Counted from the first letter of the stretch, positions 18,511-27,779 are shown. The stretch is 64,000 bases of DNA from Methylovirgula sp963708155 (GCA_963708155.1 OY970183.1:1178001-1242000); one strand, 5' to 3'. Notes: a model not told the origin generated them from the sequence alone. Program-made: numbers and translations.

Positions 18511-19347
18511 CGGCTGCGTCCTTCGCGAACTGAGGGCGCGCGCCAGGATCGACAGGGCCAGCACGGCTAAGGTGATGAGAAGGGCGCCCGTCCAGGCGAG
18601 GCTTTGCCAGTCCTTATACGGGCTCAGCGCGAACTGGAAGATGATCGCCGGCAGGCTCGCCATCGGCGCGTTGAGATCGGTCGAGTAGAACTGATTGTTG
18701 AGGGCGGTGAAGAGCAGCGGCGCGGTTTCGCCGCTGACGCGCGCGACGGCGAGCAGCACGCCGGTGATGAGTCCGGCTCGCGCGGCCCTATAGGCGATCT
18801 TCTGCACGACCGTCGAACGCGGCAGGCCGAGCGCGCTTGCCGCCTCCCGCAAGGCGCCGGGAACGAGGAGCAGCATGTCTTCCGTCGTGCGCACGACGAC
18901 CGGGATGACGATCACCGCCAGCGCGATGGCGCCGGCAATGCCGGAGAAATGGCCCATCGGCGTCACCATCGACCTGGTAGATGAAGAGGCCGATGACGAT
19001 CGACGGCGCGCTGAGCAGAATATCGTTGATGAAGCGGACCACCATGGTGAGCTTCGTATTGCGCCCATATTCGGCCATATAGGTGCCGGCGAGCATGCCG
19101 AGCGGCGTGCCGATCGCGACGCCCAGGATGGTCATGATGAGACTGCCGACGATCGCGTTCAGAAGGCCGCCGACCCCGTCCGGCGGCGGCGTATTCTGCG
19201 TGAAGACCGCAGCGACAGGCCGGCAAAGCCGTTCCAAAGCAGGGAAAACAGAATGAGCGCCAGCAAGAAGAGCCCGAAAGCGACCGAGGCATAACAAAGG
19301 CCGAGCCAGATCGCGTTGGCGCGCCTGCGAGAGCTATAAAGTGCCAT
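18507..19347 (-). pseudogene. pstA: phosphate ABC transporter permease PstA, two or three frameshifts
   Basis: PstA is one of the two membrane subunits of the phosphate importer. The start MALYSSRRRANAIWLG and first membrane helix are in one frame up to ~19205. The middle (FTQNTPPPDGVGG, GTPLGMLAGTYMAEYG, APSIVIGLFIYQ) is in another up to ~18970. The end (VTPMGHFSGIAGAIAL, PGALREAASALGLP with the EAA loop, SGETAPLLFTAL) is in a third. The last frame runs into pstB without a stop, so another indel near 18522 is probable; a shift there would give a TGA overlapping the pstB ATG. Several helices remain recognisable, and the sequence is well conserved despite the breaks, which favours sequence errors. 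Confidence 0.85.
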
Positions 19348-19348
19348 G

Positions 19349-20348
19349 TTAGCGCCCCTGCTTGCTCAAGCCGCATCAGCATCAGGCGCGAGATCGCCAG
19401 CACGATGAAGGTGATGACGAAGAGGATAAGGCCGAGTTCGATCAGCGACGAGGTGTAGAGATCGCCGACCGCCTCGGTGAATTCATTGGCGATCGCAGCG
19501 GAGATCGTCGTTCCCGGCGCCAGCAGCGACGTCGGAATGACGTCCGCATTGCCGATGACGAAAGTCACCGCCATCGTCTCGCCGAGCGCGCGGCCGAGAC
19601 CGAGCATCACGCCGCCGAGAACGCCGACACGCGTATAGGGCACAACAATGAAGCGGACCACCTCCCAGGTGGTGCAGCCGATGCCATAGGCCGCCTCTTT
19701 CAGCAGCGGCGGCACGGTATCGAAGACATCGCGCGCCACCGCCGAAACGAAGGGCAGAACCATGATCGCGAGAATGAAACCGGCGGTGAGCAGGCCGATG
19801 CCATAAGGCGGCCCGGCGAACAGCGTATTGAGGACCGGGATATTGGCGAAAGTCTTGATCAGTCCCGGCTGGACATATTGCTGAAGGAACGGGGCGAACA
19901 CGAACAGGCCCCAGATGCCGTAAATGATCGAGGGGATGCCCGCGAGAAGCTCAATGGCCGTGCCGATCGGACGGCGCAGGCGATGCGGACAGAGTTCGGT
20001 CAGGAAGATCGCCACGCCGAGCCCGACCGGCACGGCGATGATCATGGCAATGAAAGAGGTGACGAGCGTGCCGTAGACCGCGGCCAAGGCGCCGTAATGG
20101 TCGGTCGCCGGGTTCCAGACATTGGTGATCAAAAAGCCGAGCCCGAACGCCCTGAAGGCCGGGATCGAACCGTGGATCAGCGACGCGATGACGCCGCCGA
20201 GGATCAGCAATACCGCGACGGCCGCACCGAACGTCAGCCAATGGAAAGTCTTGTCGCGGATCCGAAAGCCGCTGAGAGCACGCGCACGCCGCACGGCATC
20301 TTCGTAAGCCACATGGGCGCCCTTCACCGCTATGTCCGCCAACGCCAT
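19349..20348 (-). CDS. pstC: phosphate ABC transporter permease PstC, frame break at the extreme C-terminus
   Basis: PstC is the second membrane subunit of the phosphate importer. It has about six membrane helices, AVPVGLGVAIFLTEL, AGIPSIIYGIWGLFVF, the EAA-loop region LLKEAAYGIGCTTWEV and RALGETMAVTFVIGN. The ATG at 20348 (MALADIAVKGAHV) is the family-like start; a longer frame begins further up. As written the frame reads on for >120 codons through pstA after MLMRLEQAGA. One base less near 19370 gives a short tail ending at the TAA at 19349-19351, just before the pstA start, which is the expected layout. Confidence 0.9.
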
Positions 20349-20402
20349 CTCCGCCGCTGAAAATCGCCGGGGCTCCAAGCGCCCGCGACGATCCTTGAAG
20401 AT

Positions 20403-20427
20403 GGATGCGGCGGCGACCGCCGCATCC
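20403..20427. promoter_or_regulatory. strong stem-loop between pstS and pstC
   Basis: Perfect 11-base arms GGATGCGGCGG and CCGCCGCATCC enclose a CGA loop. It lies in the 106-bp pstS-pstC gap and lacks a T run on the transcribed strand. It is more likely an mRNA stabiliser or attenuator that raises the amount of PstS over the membrane subunits than a full terminator; this role is inferred. Confidence 0.6.
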
Positions 20428-20454
20428 GGATTTCTCGACGATCGCAAGCGCCGC

Positions 20455-21501
20455 TTAGTTCAGCAGCGCCTTGCCGTCGGTATCCTTGACCTCGCTCGCC
20501 CAGGTCTTCTTGATAAGCTCAACGACCGAAGCGGGAATCGGAATATAGTCGAGCGCTTCCGCCGCCGGGCCGCCCTTGTCGAAAGCCCAGGCGAAGAACT
20601 TGAGCGCCGCCTTGGCAGCCGCCGGGTCCTTCGGCTGCTTCGGCAGCAGGATGAAGGTCGCAGCGGTGATCGGCCAGGAAGCGGCGCCCGGCTGGTCGGT
20701 GAGGATCAGGCGGAAGCCCGCGGCATGCGCCCAGTCGGCATTGGCGGCGGCGGCCTGAAAGCTCGCCATCTCCGGCGCCACGACCTTGCCGGCGCTGTTG
20801 ATCAGCTTGGTGTAGGTCAGCTTGTTCTGCATCGCATAGGCGTATTCGACATAGCCGATGGCGCCCTTGGTCTGGATGACGTTGTTGGCGACGCCCTCGT
20901 TACCCTTGGCGCCGATGCCCGCCGGCCATTGCACGGCCGTCGCCGAACCGACCTTGGACTTCCAGTCGGGCGAAACCTTCGACAGATAATTGGTGAAATT
21001 GAAGGTCGTGCCCGAGCCGTCGGCGCGATGCACGACCGCGATCGCGGTCGAGGGCAGCTTGAGGCCCGGGTTCAGCTTGGCGATCGCCGCGTCGTCCCAG
21101 GTCTTGATCTCGCCGAGGAAGATCTTGGCGAGCGTCGGGCCATCGAGCACGATCGCGCCGGGCGCGATGCCGTCGAGGTTGACGACCGGAACGATGCCGC
21201 CCATGACCTGCGGCCACTGAACGAGGCCGTTCTTGTCGAGATCGGCCGGCTTCAGCGGCGCGTCGGTCGCGCCGAAGGTCACGGTGCGGGCTTCGATCTG
21301 CTTGATGCCGCCGCCCGAGCCGATCGACTGATAATTGAGGCTGTCGCCGGTCTCCTTCTTATAGGCGTCGGCCCATTTCGAATAGATCGGATAGGGGAAG
21401 GTGGCGCCAGCACCGGAGATATCCGTGGCTTCGGCGCTAGCAAAGACGGCGATCGCCGCAGCGGCGACCAAACCCGTCCTCACGAGGGACTTGAAACTCA
21501 T
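20455..21501 (-). CDS. pstS: phosphate ABC transporter substrate-binding protein PstS
   Basis: PstS is the periplasmic phosphate-binding protein. The 348-residue product starts MSFKSLVRTGLVAAAAIA, a Sec signal peptide cleaved near SAEA. It then has ISGAGATFPYPIYSKW, the phosphate-binding IGSGGGIKQI, FGATDAPL and RADGSGTTFNFTNYL. The ATG at 21501 gives a standard signal peptide; the start at 21537 would place charged residues in front. It is the first gene of the pst operon, 92 bp downstream of a Pho box. Confidence 0.96.
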   Translation of the reverse strand: MSFKSLVRTGLVAAAAIAVFASAEATDISGAGATFPYPIYSKWADAYKKETGDSLNYQSIGSGGGIKQIEARTVTFGATDAPLKPADLDKNGLVQWPQVMGGIVPVVNLDGIAPGAIVLDGPTLAKIFLGEIKTWDDAAIAKLNPGLKLPSTAIAVVHRADGSGTTFNFTNYLSKVSPDWKSKVGSATAVQWPAGIGAKGNEGVANNVIQTKGAIGYVEYAYAMQNKLTYTKLINSAGKVVAPEMASFQAAAANADWAHAAGFRLILTDQPGAASWPITAATFILLPKQPKDPAAAKAALKFFAWAFDKGGPAAEALDYIPIPASVVELIKKTWASEVKDTDGKALLN

Positions 21502-21592
21502 ATTATGCCTCTCAAAACTGAGAAAAATGCGCTGCATGTCGAACCTTCCAGGTTGACCCGCGCAAGCGGCACCCTAGGGAGAGCGGGCAAAG

Positions 21593-21625
21593 CATTTACG
21601 ACAGTCACATGACGTTTACATGACG
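21593..21625 (-). promoter_or_regulatory. Pho box: three 11-bp direct repeats
   Basis: On the minus strand three consecutive 11-mers read CGTCATGTAAA, CGTCATGTGAC and TGTCGTAAATG, matching the 11-bp-spaced (C)TGTCAT-type half sites bound by PhoB. The box lies between the end of phoR and pstS, oriented toward pstS. Confidence 0.85.
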
Positions 21626-21642
21626 CCTGGGGATAGGGCCGC

Positions 21643-22701
21643 TCAATCCTCGAAAAGCGGCAGCGTCACCGTAAACGTCGCGCCTTCACCCAGTTTGGAT
21701 TCAATGTTTAAGCGCCCGCCGTGGCGTGCGACGATATGCTTCACGATGGCGAGGCCAAGCCCGGTGCCCCCCTTGGCGCGGCTCTGCCCGGCATCGACGC
21801 GATAGAAGCGTTCGGTCAGGCGCGGCAGATGTTCCGGCGCTATGCCCGGCCCGTAATCGCGCACGTGAATCTGCGCCTGACGGCCATGCGTCGTCAGCTC
21901 GACATCTACGTGCCGATCGGCCGTGCGCGGGTCGGAGGCGCCGTATTTGATCGAATTTTCGATCAGATTCTCGGCGACACGGAGAAGCTCGTCGCGGTCG
22001 CCGGGAACGACGATCGCCTTCGGCGCGATGATGTTGAGCGTGACGTCGCGCTCCTCCGCGACCGGCGAGAGCGTATCGGCGATATGGCGGAAGATTCCGA
22101 TAAGATCGACCGGCGTTTCCGGGCGCACATGCAGATGCTGCTCGATCCGCGACAGCGACAGCAGATCATCGACCAGCCGCGACATCCGCTGCGCTTGTTC
22201 GCGCATGATGGCAAGGAAGCGCGTGCGCGCCTCGGCGTCGTCCCTCGCCGGTCCCTGCAAAGTCTCGACAAAACCGAGCAGCGAGGCGAGCGGCGTGCGC
22301 AGCTCGTGGCTCGCATTGGCGACAAAATCGACGCGCATGCGCTCCAGCCGGCGGGCGTCGCTCAGGTCATGCAGCGACAGGATCAGCGCCCGCTCGAAAT
22401 TCTCGTCTGCGAGCGCGGCGATATTGACCTCGAACAGACGCTCGACCGGAAATTTCTCCGACCAGACGACGCGCAGGCTGCGCCCATCCTCGCGCACCCG
22501 GTCGAGCGCATCGAGCACATCGGGGGCGCGCAATGAGCGAGCCAGCGGAATATCCGTCTGCAAGCCCGGCAGGATCGCATGCGCGGCGGAATTGGCGGCG
22601 AGGACGCGGTCGTTGCGATCGATGACGACGACGGCCTGCGGCATCGCCTCGGCGAGGCTGCGGATCAGCGAGCGGTCGTGATTGCGTGTCTTCTCGTCCA
22701 T
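21643..22701 (-). CDS. phoR: phosphate regulon sensor histidine kinase PhoR, without membrane segment
   Basis: PhoR phosphorylates PhoB. The product has a PAS-like sensor (~residues 10-110, AVVVIDRNDRVLAANSAA), the HisKA H-box FVANASHELRTPLASLLGF, the N-box ENLIENSIKYGA, DYGPGIAPEHL (G1), and GGTGLGLAIVKHIVARHGG (G2). Typical PhoR proteins have one or two N-terminal membrane helices; none is present here, and the cobalamin adenosyltransferase gene ends only ~30 bp upstream, so little room remains for a missing part. It may be attached through PhoU/Pst or be truly cytosolic. It lies upstream of the Pho box in the same direction as the pst genes. TTG at 22713 is an alternative start. Confidence 0.92.
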   Translation of the reverse strand: MDEKTRNHDRSLIRSLAEAMPQAVVVIDRNDRVLAANSAAHAILPGLQTDIPLARSLRAPDVLDALDRVREDGRSLRVVWSEKFPVERLFEVNIAALADENFERALILSLHDLSDARRLERMRVDFVANASHELRTPLASLLGFVETLQGPARDDAEARTRFLAIMREQAQRMSRLVDDLLSLSRIEQHLHVRPETPVDLIGIFRHIADTLSPVAEERDVTLNIIAPKAIVVPGDRDELLRVAENLIENSIKYGASDPRTADRHVDVELTTHGRQAQIHVRDYGPGIAPEHLPRLTERFYRVDAGQSRAKGGTGLGLAIVKHIVARHGGRLNIESKLGEGATFTVTLPLFED

Positions 22702-22731
22702 GCGGCCTGGCAATAAGCCCCGGTCTGGAAA

Positions 22732-23313
22732 TCAGGAAGCGCCGCCCGGCGTCCAAAGAATATCCCCCTCGCCGAAACGATTGAGATGCCGCGCGGCAAC
22801 GAAAAGGAAATCCGACAAACGATTGATGTATTTGAGCGCCGGCGCGCCGACTTTTTCACCGGGTTCGGCGGCGAGTCCGACCATCAGCCGCTCCGCCCGG
22901 CGTGTCACCGCGCGCGCGACATGCATCGCCGCGGCGGCCCTTGAGCCGCCCGGGAGAACGAAGGATTTGAGCGGCAGCAGATCGGCGTTGAGCGCGTCGA
23001 TCTCACGCTCCAGCCGGTCGACCTGATCCTGCCGCACGCGCAGCCGCTCCGGTCCTCCGGCTACTTCAGGCGTGCAGAGATCGGCGCCGAGATCGAAGAG
23101 ATCGTTCTGGATTGCGGCGAGAACAGCCGCGAGCTTCAATTCGTTCGGTGCATCGCCGAGCGCCACACGGGCGAGGCCGATGAAACTATTGGCCTCGTCG
23201 ACGGTGCCATAGGCTTCGATACGCAGATCGTCCTTGCGCCGCCGCGCGCCATCGCCGAGCGAGGTCATGCCGGCATCGCCGCCGCGCGTATAAATCCTGC
23301 TGAGCGTCACCAT
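22732..23313 (-). CDS. cob(I)alamin adenosyltransferase, PduO type
   Basis: This enzyme transfers the adenosyl group of ATP to cob(I)alamin to form adenosylcobalamin. The 193-residue product starts MVTLSRIYTRGGDAGMTSL and shows the ATP-binding TRGGD(x)G pattern, AYGTVDEANSFIG, FVLPGGS and RRAERLMVGL. The ATG at 23313 is chosen because the 16 extra residues of the longer frame do not fit the family. It lies four bases behind the small twin-TM gene, an arrangement frequent in alphaproteobacteria. Confidence 0.95.
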   Translation of the reverse strand: MVTLSRIYTRGGDAGMTSLGDGARRRKDDLRIEAYGTVDEANSFIGLARVALGDAPNELKLAAVLAAIQNDLFDLGADLCTPEVAGGPERLRVRQDQVDRLEREIDALNADLLPLKSFVLPGGSRAAAAMHVARAVTRRAERLMVGLAAEPGEKVGAPALKYINRLSDFLFVAARHLNRFGEGDILWTPGGAS

Positions 23314-23317
23314 CGGT

Positions 23318-23506
23318 CTACTTCCGGAAAAACAGCACGCCGATAATGATGATGATCGCAATGAACTGCAAACCGACGCGCCAGCGCATGAGCGTCTGCG
23401 ACGTGCTCGCGCTGCCGCCGCGCAGCATGTTGACGAGTCCGGCGATCAGAACCGCGAAGACACCGAAAACCGCCACGCCGACGAGTGCATTGGTGAGTTG
23501 ATGCAT
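23318..23506 (-). CDS. twin transmembrane protein (HIG1-like)
   Basis: A 62-residue membrane protein with two helices: LVGVAVFGVFAVLIAGLVNML and GLQFIAIIIIIGVLFF, joined by a polar loop ending in SQTLMRWRV. The loop motif resembles the HIG1/respiratory supercomplex-associated proteins, and this small protein is regularly found just upstream of the PduO-type adenosyltransferase in alphaproteobacteria. Its function is not established. Confidence 0.88.
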   Translation of the reverse strand: MHQLTNALVGVAVFGVFAVLIAGLVNMLRGGSASTSQTLMRWRVGLQFIAIIIIIGVLFFRK

Positions 23507-23567
23507 GATCGCCTCTTGAGCCTGGCCAGGAGCGAAGTCAACAGATCGTCACAAATATCGATCCGGT

Positions 23568-26174
23568 TCAATAGGGCTTCAGCAGCCGCTCGAGATAATC
23601 GAGCTCCTCTTGCGAGCGCCACGGATCGGCGAGCCGGCGCCGCAATTCCTCCAGGACGCGCTGGGCGCGCTCGGCCGCCGGCAGACCTTCCATATTCAGG
23701 CGCGAATTGGGGTTGAGGACCGGATCGTCCGCCATCGGCCGGCCGAGCGGATCGGTGTCGCCGGCGCCCTCCGCCTGCCCCGGACCCTCCTGGCCGCCGG
23801 GCTGCTGGCCCTGGCCCTGGCCTTGCTGCATCGCCTGAGCGAGTTGTTCGGCGCCCTTGCGCAGACCTTCGAGGGCGCGGCCCTGCGCCGCGACGGCGGA
23901 ATCGCCGGGGCTCTGGCCCTGGCCTTCCTGTTCGCCCTGATCGCCCTGGCCCTGCGCGCCCTCTTGGCCCTCGCCTTGCTGGCCTTGCTCTTGCTGACCC
24001 TGGTTCTGCTGCGCCTCGCCCTGCTGATCCTGGCCCTGCTGGCGCCCCGGGCTCAGCGATTTCTCCGCCTGCTCCATGGCCTTCTGCGCGTCCTTGAGGC
24101 CGGATTGCTCCTGCGCCAGCCGCTTGAGCTGGTTCTGCAAATCCTGCAGTCGCTGACGCAGGTCCTGTTGCAGATCGTGCAATTGTTGCGCGCTCATCGG
24201 CTTTTGCGGTCCGGCGCTTTGATCCGGCTGGTCGGAATCCTGCGCGTGGGCGAGGCGCTGTGTCTCGTCGCGCAATTTCTGCTGCTCACGGGTCAGCCGG
24301 TCGAGATCGCGCATGGCCTGCGTCATCGCCTGCGTCGTCGGGTCCTGATTCTGTTTCTGGGACATCTGCAAATTTTCGAGCGTGTTCTGCAATTGCTCGA
24401 GCATTTTCTGCGCATCTTCCCGATCGCCCGCATTGGCCATCTGCATCATGCGGTCGAGCATGCTCTGCAAATCCTGTGGCGTCACCGATTGCGGCGCATT
24501 GGGCGATCGCGCGCTGTTTGGTGCGCGCTGCGCCTGCCGCGCCGCGAATTCGCGCAGGAATTTATTCATCGCAGCGCGCAGAGCTTCCGTCAGCTTGCGG
24601 ATTTCTTCCGGCGGCGCGTTGCGCTGCAAGGCCTCGCGCAATTGCTGCTCGGCGGCACGCAGATCGCGCTCCGCATCGGAGAGACTGCCGTTCTCGATCT
24701 GCAGCGCCATCTGCCAGAGAAAATCGGCGACGCCGAAAAGATCCGTGTCGCTTTGCGCATCCTCCAGCATGTCGGATGCGACAACGAGGCCGAGAAAAAC
24801 CGGCACCGGCGTGCCGAAAAGGTCCGGCGCGATCATCAGGGCATCGAGCGCCGTCTGCACCCGGTCACGCTCCTCGGGATAAAGCACGAGATCGCGCCGC
24901 TGCTCGACAAGCGCCTTAGCGATCGGCTTGACGAAAGGCTGTTGCGGCAGGGTGATCTCGATGGGATCGCTGCGGCCGACATTGCCGCCCTCGTCGCGCG
25001 CGACGAGAGTCATTTTCACCCGCGCTCCGGCCCAGGGATGGCTGGACAGGTCGCCCGTCGTCTCGGCCTCGCCCGCGCCGCCGTCCGGCAGAACCAATGA
25101 GAGGTGGGGCGGCGGCACCAGCGAGCGCGCGGTTCCGGTCGCGCCCTCAACGCTCGGATCGCTGAAGACCGCTTCGGCCGAGGCAGCCCCGTAATCGTCG
25201 CTGATCTTATAGGCGAGCGTCAGCGAGCCGCGGGCGTTGAAATGCGGCGCATCGGTCAATTCGATCTCGGGCGGCCGGTCCGGAATAACCGCGATCTTGA
25301 AGACGCCGACAGTCGATCCGGCGTGTTTCAACGTCAGCTCGGCATCGCCCCGCAGCGTCAGCCGCTGTTCGCTCTCGTCCGGCGCTTGCGGCGCCTTTGT
25401 TCGCGGCGCGGGTGCAAGACCGCCTTGCGTCTCGACCCCGACATCGCCCCCGGCGGCGCGGACGATCAGCGTCGAATTGATCGGCGCCGAGACCGCCTCC
25501 GGCGCGTCCGGCCGGCCAAGATGCAGCAACACCGGCGGCTTGCCGGTATAGGCGGGCGGATCGAGCCAGGCATCGATGCGATAACCGGCCGCTGCAGGCA
25601 GCGCACCGCGCCAGTCGAAAGCCGCCGCGATCCGGGCATATTTTTCCGGCCCAGCCACAAAAGCGCTGGCGACGACGAGCACGAGGACGGCCGCGCGGAT
25701 CGCGTAAGGGTCACGCGCGGCGACATGCGGCGCGGGCGCGCCCACCCGCAACCGCGCGATCCGCGCGAGCAGCCGCTTGCGATGCAGGTTCCACAACGCC
25801 TGCGTCGCGGGATCACCACCGGCATTGGCGAGCTCATCATCGAGGCCGGAAGCCGGGTGATGGGCGATGTCCGAGCTCTGATCGATGCGGGCAAGCGCCG
25901 CTTTGCGCGCGGGAGTCCGCAGCCAGAGAAACGGCACAAGCGCCGCGAATAGCGCCGCGCCAAACACGCCCACGCCGATTTCGCGCCAGAGCGGCCTGAC
26001 TTCGAGCCAGAGACCCGCGAAGGACACGGCGACGAACAGGCCGACGACGACGAGCGGCGGCACGAGAGCCCGCCACAGCGTCTCCCAGAAGAGGACCGCG
26101 CGGGCGCGCACGACGAGCGTGTCGAGCCGGCGCAGCGCTGGATTGCGGCTTGTGTTCGATTTTTTCTCGGCCAA
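23568..26174 (-). CDS. TIGR02302/DUF4175 family membrane protein
   Basis: A large (868-residue) protein typical of alphaproteobacteria. Three hydrophobic segments lie in the first ~200 residues (ALVPPLVVVGLFVAVSFAG, VGVFGAALFAALVPFLWL, AAVLVLVVASAFVAG). A long periplasmic-looking middle part follows with YKISDDYGAASAEAVF, then a predicted helical coiled-coil stretch (~500-690) and a very Q/G/E-rich tail (~700-800, positions ~23770-24060). It is a neighbour of lysA and lptM, as is usual in alphaproteobacteria. The function is unknown; a role in the envelope is inferred from its membrane anchor. Confidence 0.93.
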   Translation of the reverse strand: MAEKKSNTSRNPALRRLDTLVVRARAVLFWETLWRALVPPLVVVGLFVAVSFAGLWLEVRPLWREIGVGVFGAALFAALVPFLWLRTPARKAALARIDQSSDIAHHPASGLDDELANAGGDPATQALWNLHRKRLLARIARLRVGAPAPHVAARDPYAIRAAVLVLVVASAFVAGPEKYARIAAAFDWRGALPAAAGYRIDAWLDPPAYTGKPPVLLHLGRPDAPEAVSAPINSTLIVRAAGGDVGVETQGGLAPAPRTKAPQAPDESEQRLTLRGDAELTLKHAGSTVGVFKIAVIPDRPPEIELTDAPHFNARGSLTLAYKISDDYGAASAEAVFSDPSVEGATGTARSLVPPPHLSLVLPDGGAGEAETTGDLSSHPWAGARVKMTLVARDEGGNVGRSDPIEITLPQQPFVKPIAKALVEQRRDLVLYPEERDRVQTALDALMIAPDLFGTPVPVFLGLVVASDMLEDAQSDTDLFGVADFLWQMALQIENGSLSDAERDLRAAEQQLREALQRNAPPEEIRKLTEALRAAMNKFLREFAARQAQRAPNSARSPNAPQSVTPQDLQSMLDRMMQMANAGDREDAQKMLEQLQNTLENLQMSQKQNQDPTTQAMTQAMRDLDRLTREQQKLRDETQRLAHAQDSDQPDQSAGPQKPMSAQQLHDLQQDLRQRLQDLQNQLKRLAQEQSGLKDAQKAMEQAEKSLSPGRQQGQDQQGEAQQNQGQQEQGQQGEGQEGAQGQGDQGEQEGQGQSPGDSAVAAQGRALEGLRKGAEQLAQAMQQGQGQGQQPGGQEGPGQAEGAGDTDPLGRPMADDPVLNPNSRLNMEGLPAAERAQRVLEELRRRLADPWRSQEELDYLERLLKPY

Positions 26175-26235
26175 TCAACGCTCCGGGTCGGGGGCACCTC
26201 TTACCTAGGCCGTAATTTGGTCCCCGAAAGGGCGA

Positions 26236-27505
26236 TTATCGGAGCCAGGGCGGCAATTTGTCGAGACCGATCAATTGCTCATAGGTCTCGCGCGGCCGCA
26301 CCACGGCATAAGCGTCGCCCTTGACCAGAACTTCCGGCACCAGCAGGCGCGAATTATAGGTTCCAGCTTGAACCGCGCCATAGGCCCCCGCCGAGAGCAC
26401 GGCCAGGAGATCGCCGGGCTTCGGCTCCGGCATCCGCCGGCCGAGGGCGAGGAAGTCGCCGGTCTCGCAGACCGGCCCGACGACATCGGCGACGATCTCC
26501 CGCGCGCCGGGCGCGGGAACGACCGGAACGATCTCGTGATAGGCGTCATAAAGCGTCGGCCGGATCAGATCGTTCATCCCCGCATCGACAATCACGAAGG
26601 TCTTGGCCTCGGCCTTTTTCACATAAAGAACGCGGGTGACGAGAATCCCGGCATTGCCGGCGATGAGCCGGCCCGGCTCGAAGATCAATTGCCGGTTGAG
26701 ACCGCCGAAATGCCGGCGGACGATCTTGGCGTAGAGGTCCGGATGGAAGGCATCGCCCTTTTCGTTCGGCTTGTAAGGAATGCCGAGGCCGCCGCCGAGG
26801 TCGATATGATCGATCCGATGCCCATCGCCTTCCAGCACGCCGAGAAACTCGGCGGCGAGCGCGAAGGCATTGTCGAAGGGCTCGAGATCGGTGATCTGCG
26901 AGCCGATGTGCATGTCGATGCCGGTGACCTTGAGGCCCGGCAGCGCCGCGGCGCGTGCATAGGCCGCGCGCGCGCGGCTGAGCGGGATGCCGAATTTGTT
27001 CTCGGCCTTGCCGGTCGAAATCTTGGCATGGGTGCGGGCATCGACATCCGGATTGACCCGCAGCGCCACCCGCGCCGTGCGGCCGCGCGCCGCTGCGAGG
27101 CCGGAGAGCGCCTCCAGTTCCGGCTCGGATTCGACATTGAAGCAGAAAATATCTTCGTCGAGCGCGTAATTGATCTCGGCCGCGGTCTTGCCGACGCCGG
27201 AGAAGGTGATCTTGCCGGGCGCCACCCCGGCGGCGCGGGCGCGGCGCAGCTCCCCTTCGGAGACGACATCCATGCCGGCGCCGAGATCGCCGAGCGTCTT
27301 CAGCACCGCCTGGTTGGAATTGGCCTTCACCGCGTAGCAGACCAGCGACCGGCAAATCGCCGAAGGAACGCTTGAAGACCTCGTAATGGCGGGTCAGCGT
27401 CGCGGTCGAGTAGCAATAGAAGGGCGTGCCCACCGTAGCGGCCAGCCCGGCGAGATCGACGCCTTCGGCGCGAAGTACGCCGTCCTTCAGCTCGAAATGA
27501 TTCAT
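26236..27505 (-). pseudogene. lysA: diaminopimelate decarboxylase, one frameshift near 27345
   Basis: LysA decarboxylates meso-diaminopimelate to L-lysine with PLP. The first ~50 residues (MNHFELKDGVLRAEG, GTPFYCYS) are in one frame; from about 27345 the remainder is read in another, restoring VCYAVKANSNQAVLKTL with the PLP lysine (AVKAN). Further marks are DMHIGSQI, IDLGGGLGIPY, EPGRLIAGNAG and GPVCETGDFLA. One base added or lost at the GTCGCTGGTCTG stretch explains the break. The start ATG lies eight bases behind the lptM stop. Confidence 0.92.
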
Positions 27506-27512
27506 CCGCGGA

Positions 27513-27779
27513 TCATTTCACCAGCGGGTCGAGGACGAAGCTCTTGCCCTCGGTTCCGGCGGCCGAGGTCGTCGCATTGGTTTCCTGCCGCGAGGGCGCG
27601 GTCGGCACCACCAGATCGCCGGCCATCGCATTGGGGACCTTGACCTGCTGCGGCGCCACCTGACTGGTCGGCACGCCCGGAGGCGGGTCCAAATCGCCGC
27701 GGCGCCCGCAGCCGCCAAGCGCCAGCGCGAGGAGGACGAGGCAGAAAAGACCACGTCTGGCGCAGAAACGAGAATTCAC
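27513..27779 (-). CDS. lptM: small lipoprotein, LptM (YifL)-like
   Basis: An 88-residue lipoprotein precursor. A basic start (MNSRFCARRG) and hydrophobic stretch LFCLVLLALALGG are followed by the lipobox cysteine in LGGCGRRGDLDPPPG. The CG-x-GDLxxP context after the lipidated Cys is the mark of the lptM/YifL proteins, which assist maturation of the LptDE LPS translocon in E. coli. It sits directly before lysA, as it commonly does. The C-terminal half is low-complexity and not conserved. Confidence 0.85.
   Translation of the reverse strand: MNSRFCARRGLFCLVLLALALGGCGRRGDLDPPPGVPTSQVAPQQVKVPNAMAGDLVVPTAPSRQETNATTSAAGTEGKSFVLDPLVK

Noticed and set aside
18430..18560. A natural PstA-PstB fusion, as no stop separates them in one frame
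   Set aside because: The frame ends soon after because pstB itself is shifted; several other breaks nearby make an indel more likely.
18963..19348. C-terminal extension of pstC through pstA (494-residue frame)
   Set aside because: The extra residues are pstA read out of frame; a one-base correction restores a stop right before pstA.
23610..25100. Long plus-strand frame opposite the TIGR02302 gene with Leu-rich composition
   Set aside because: Mirror of the Q/G/E-rich coding on the other strand; not membrane-protein-like in detail.
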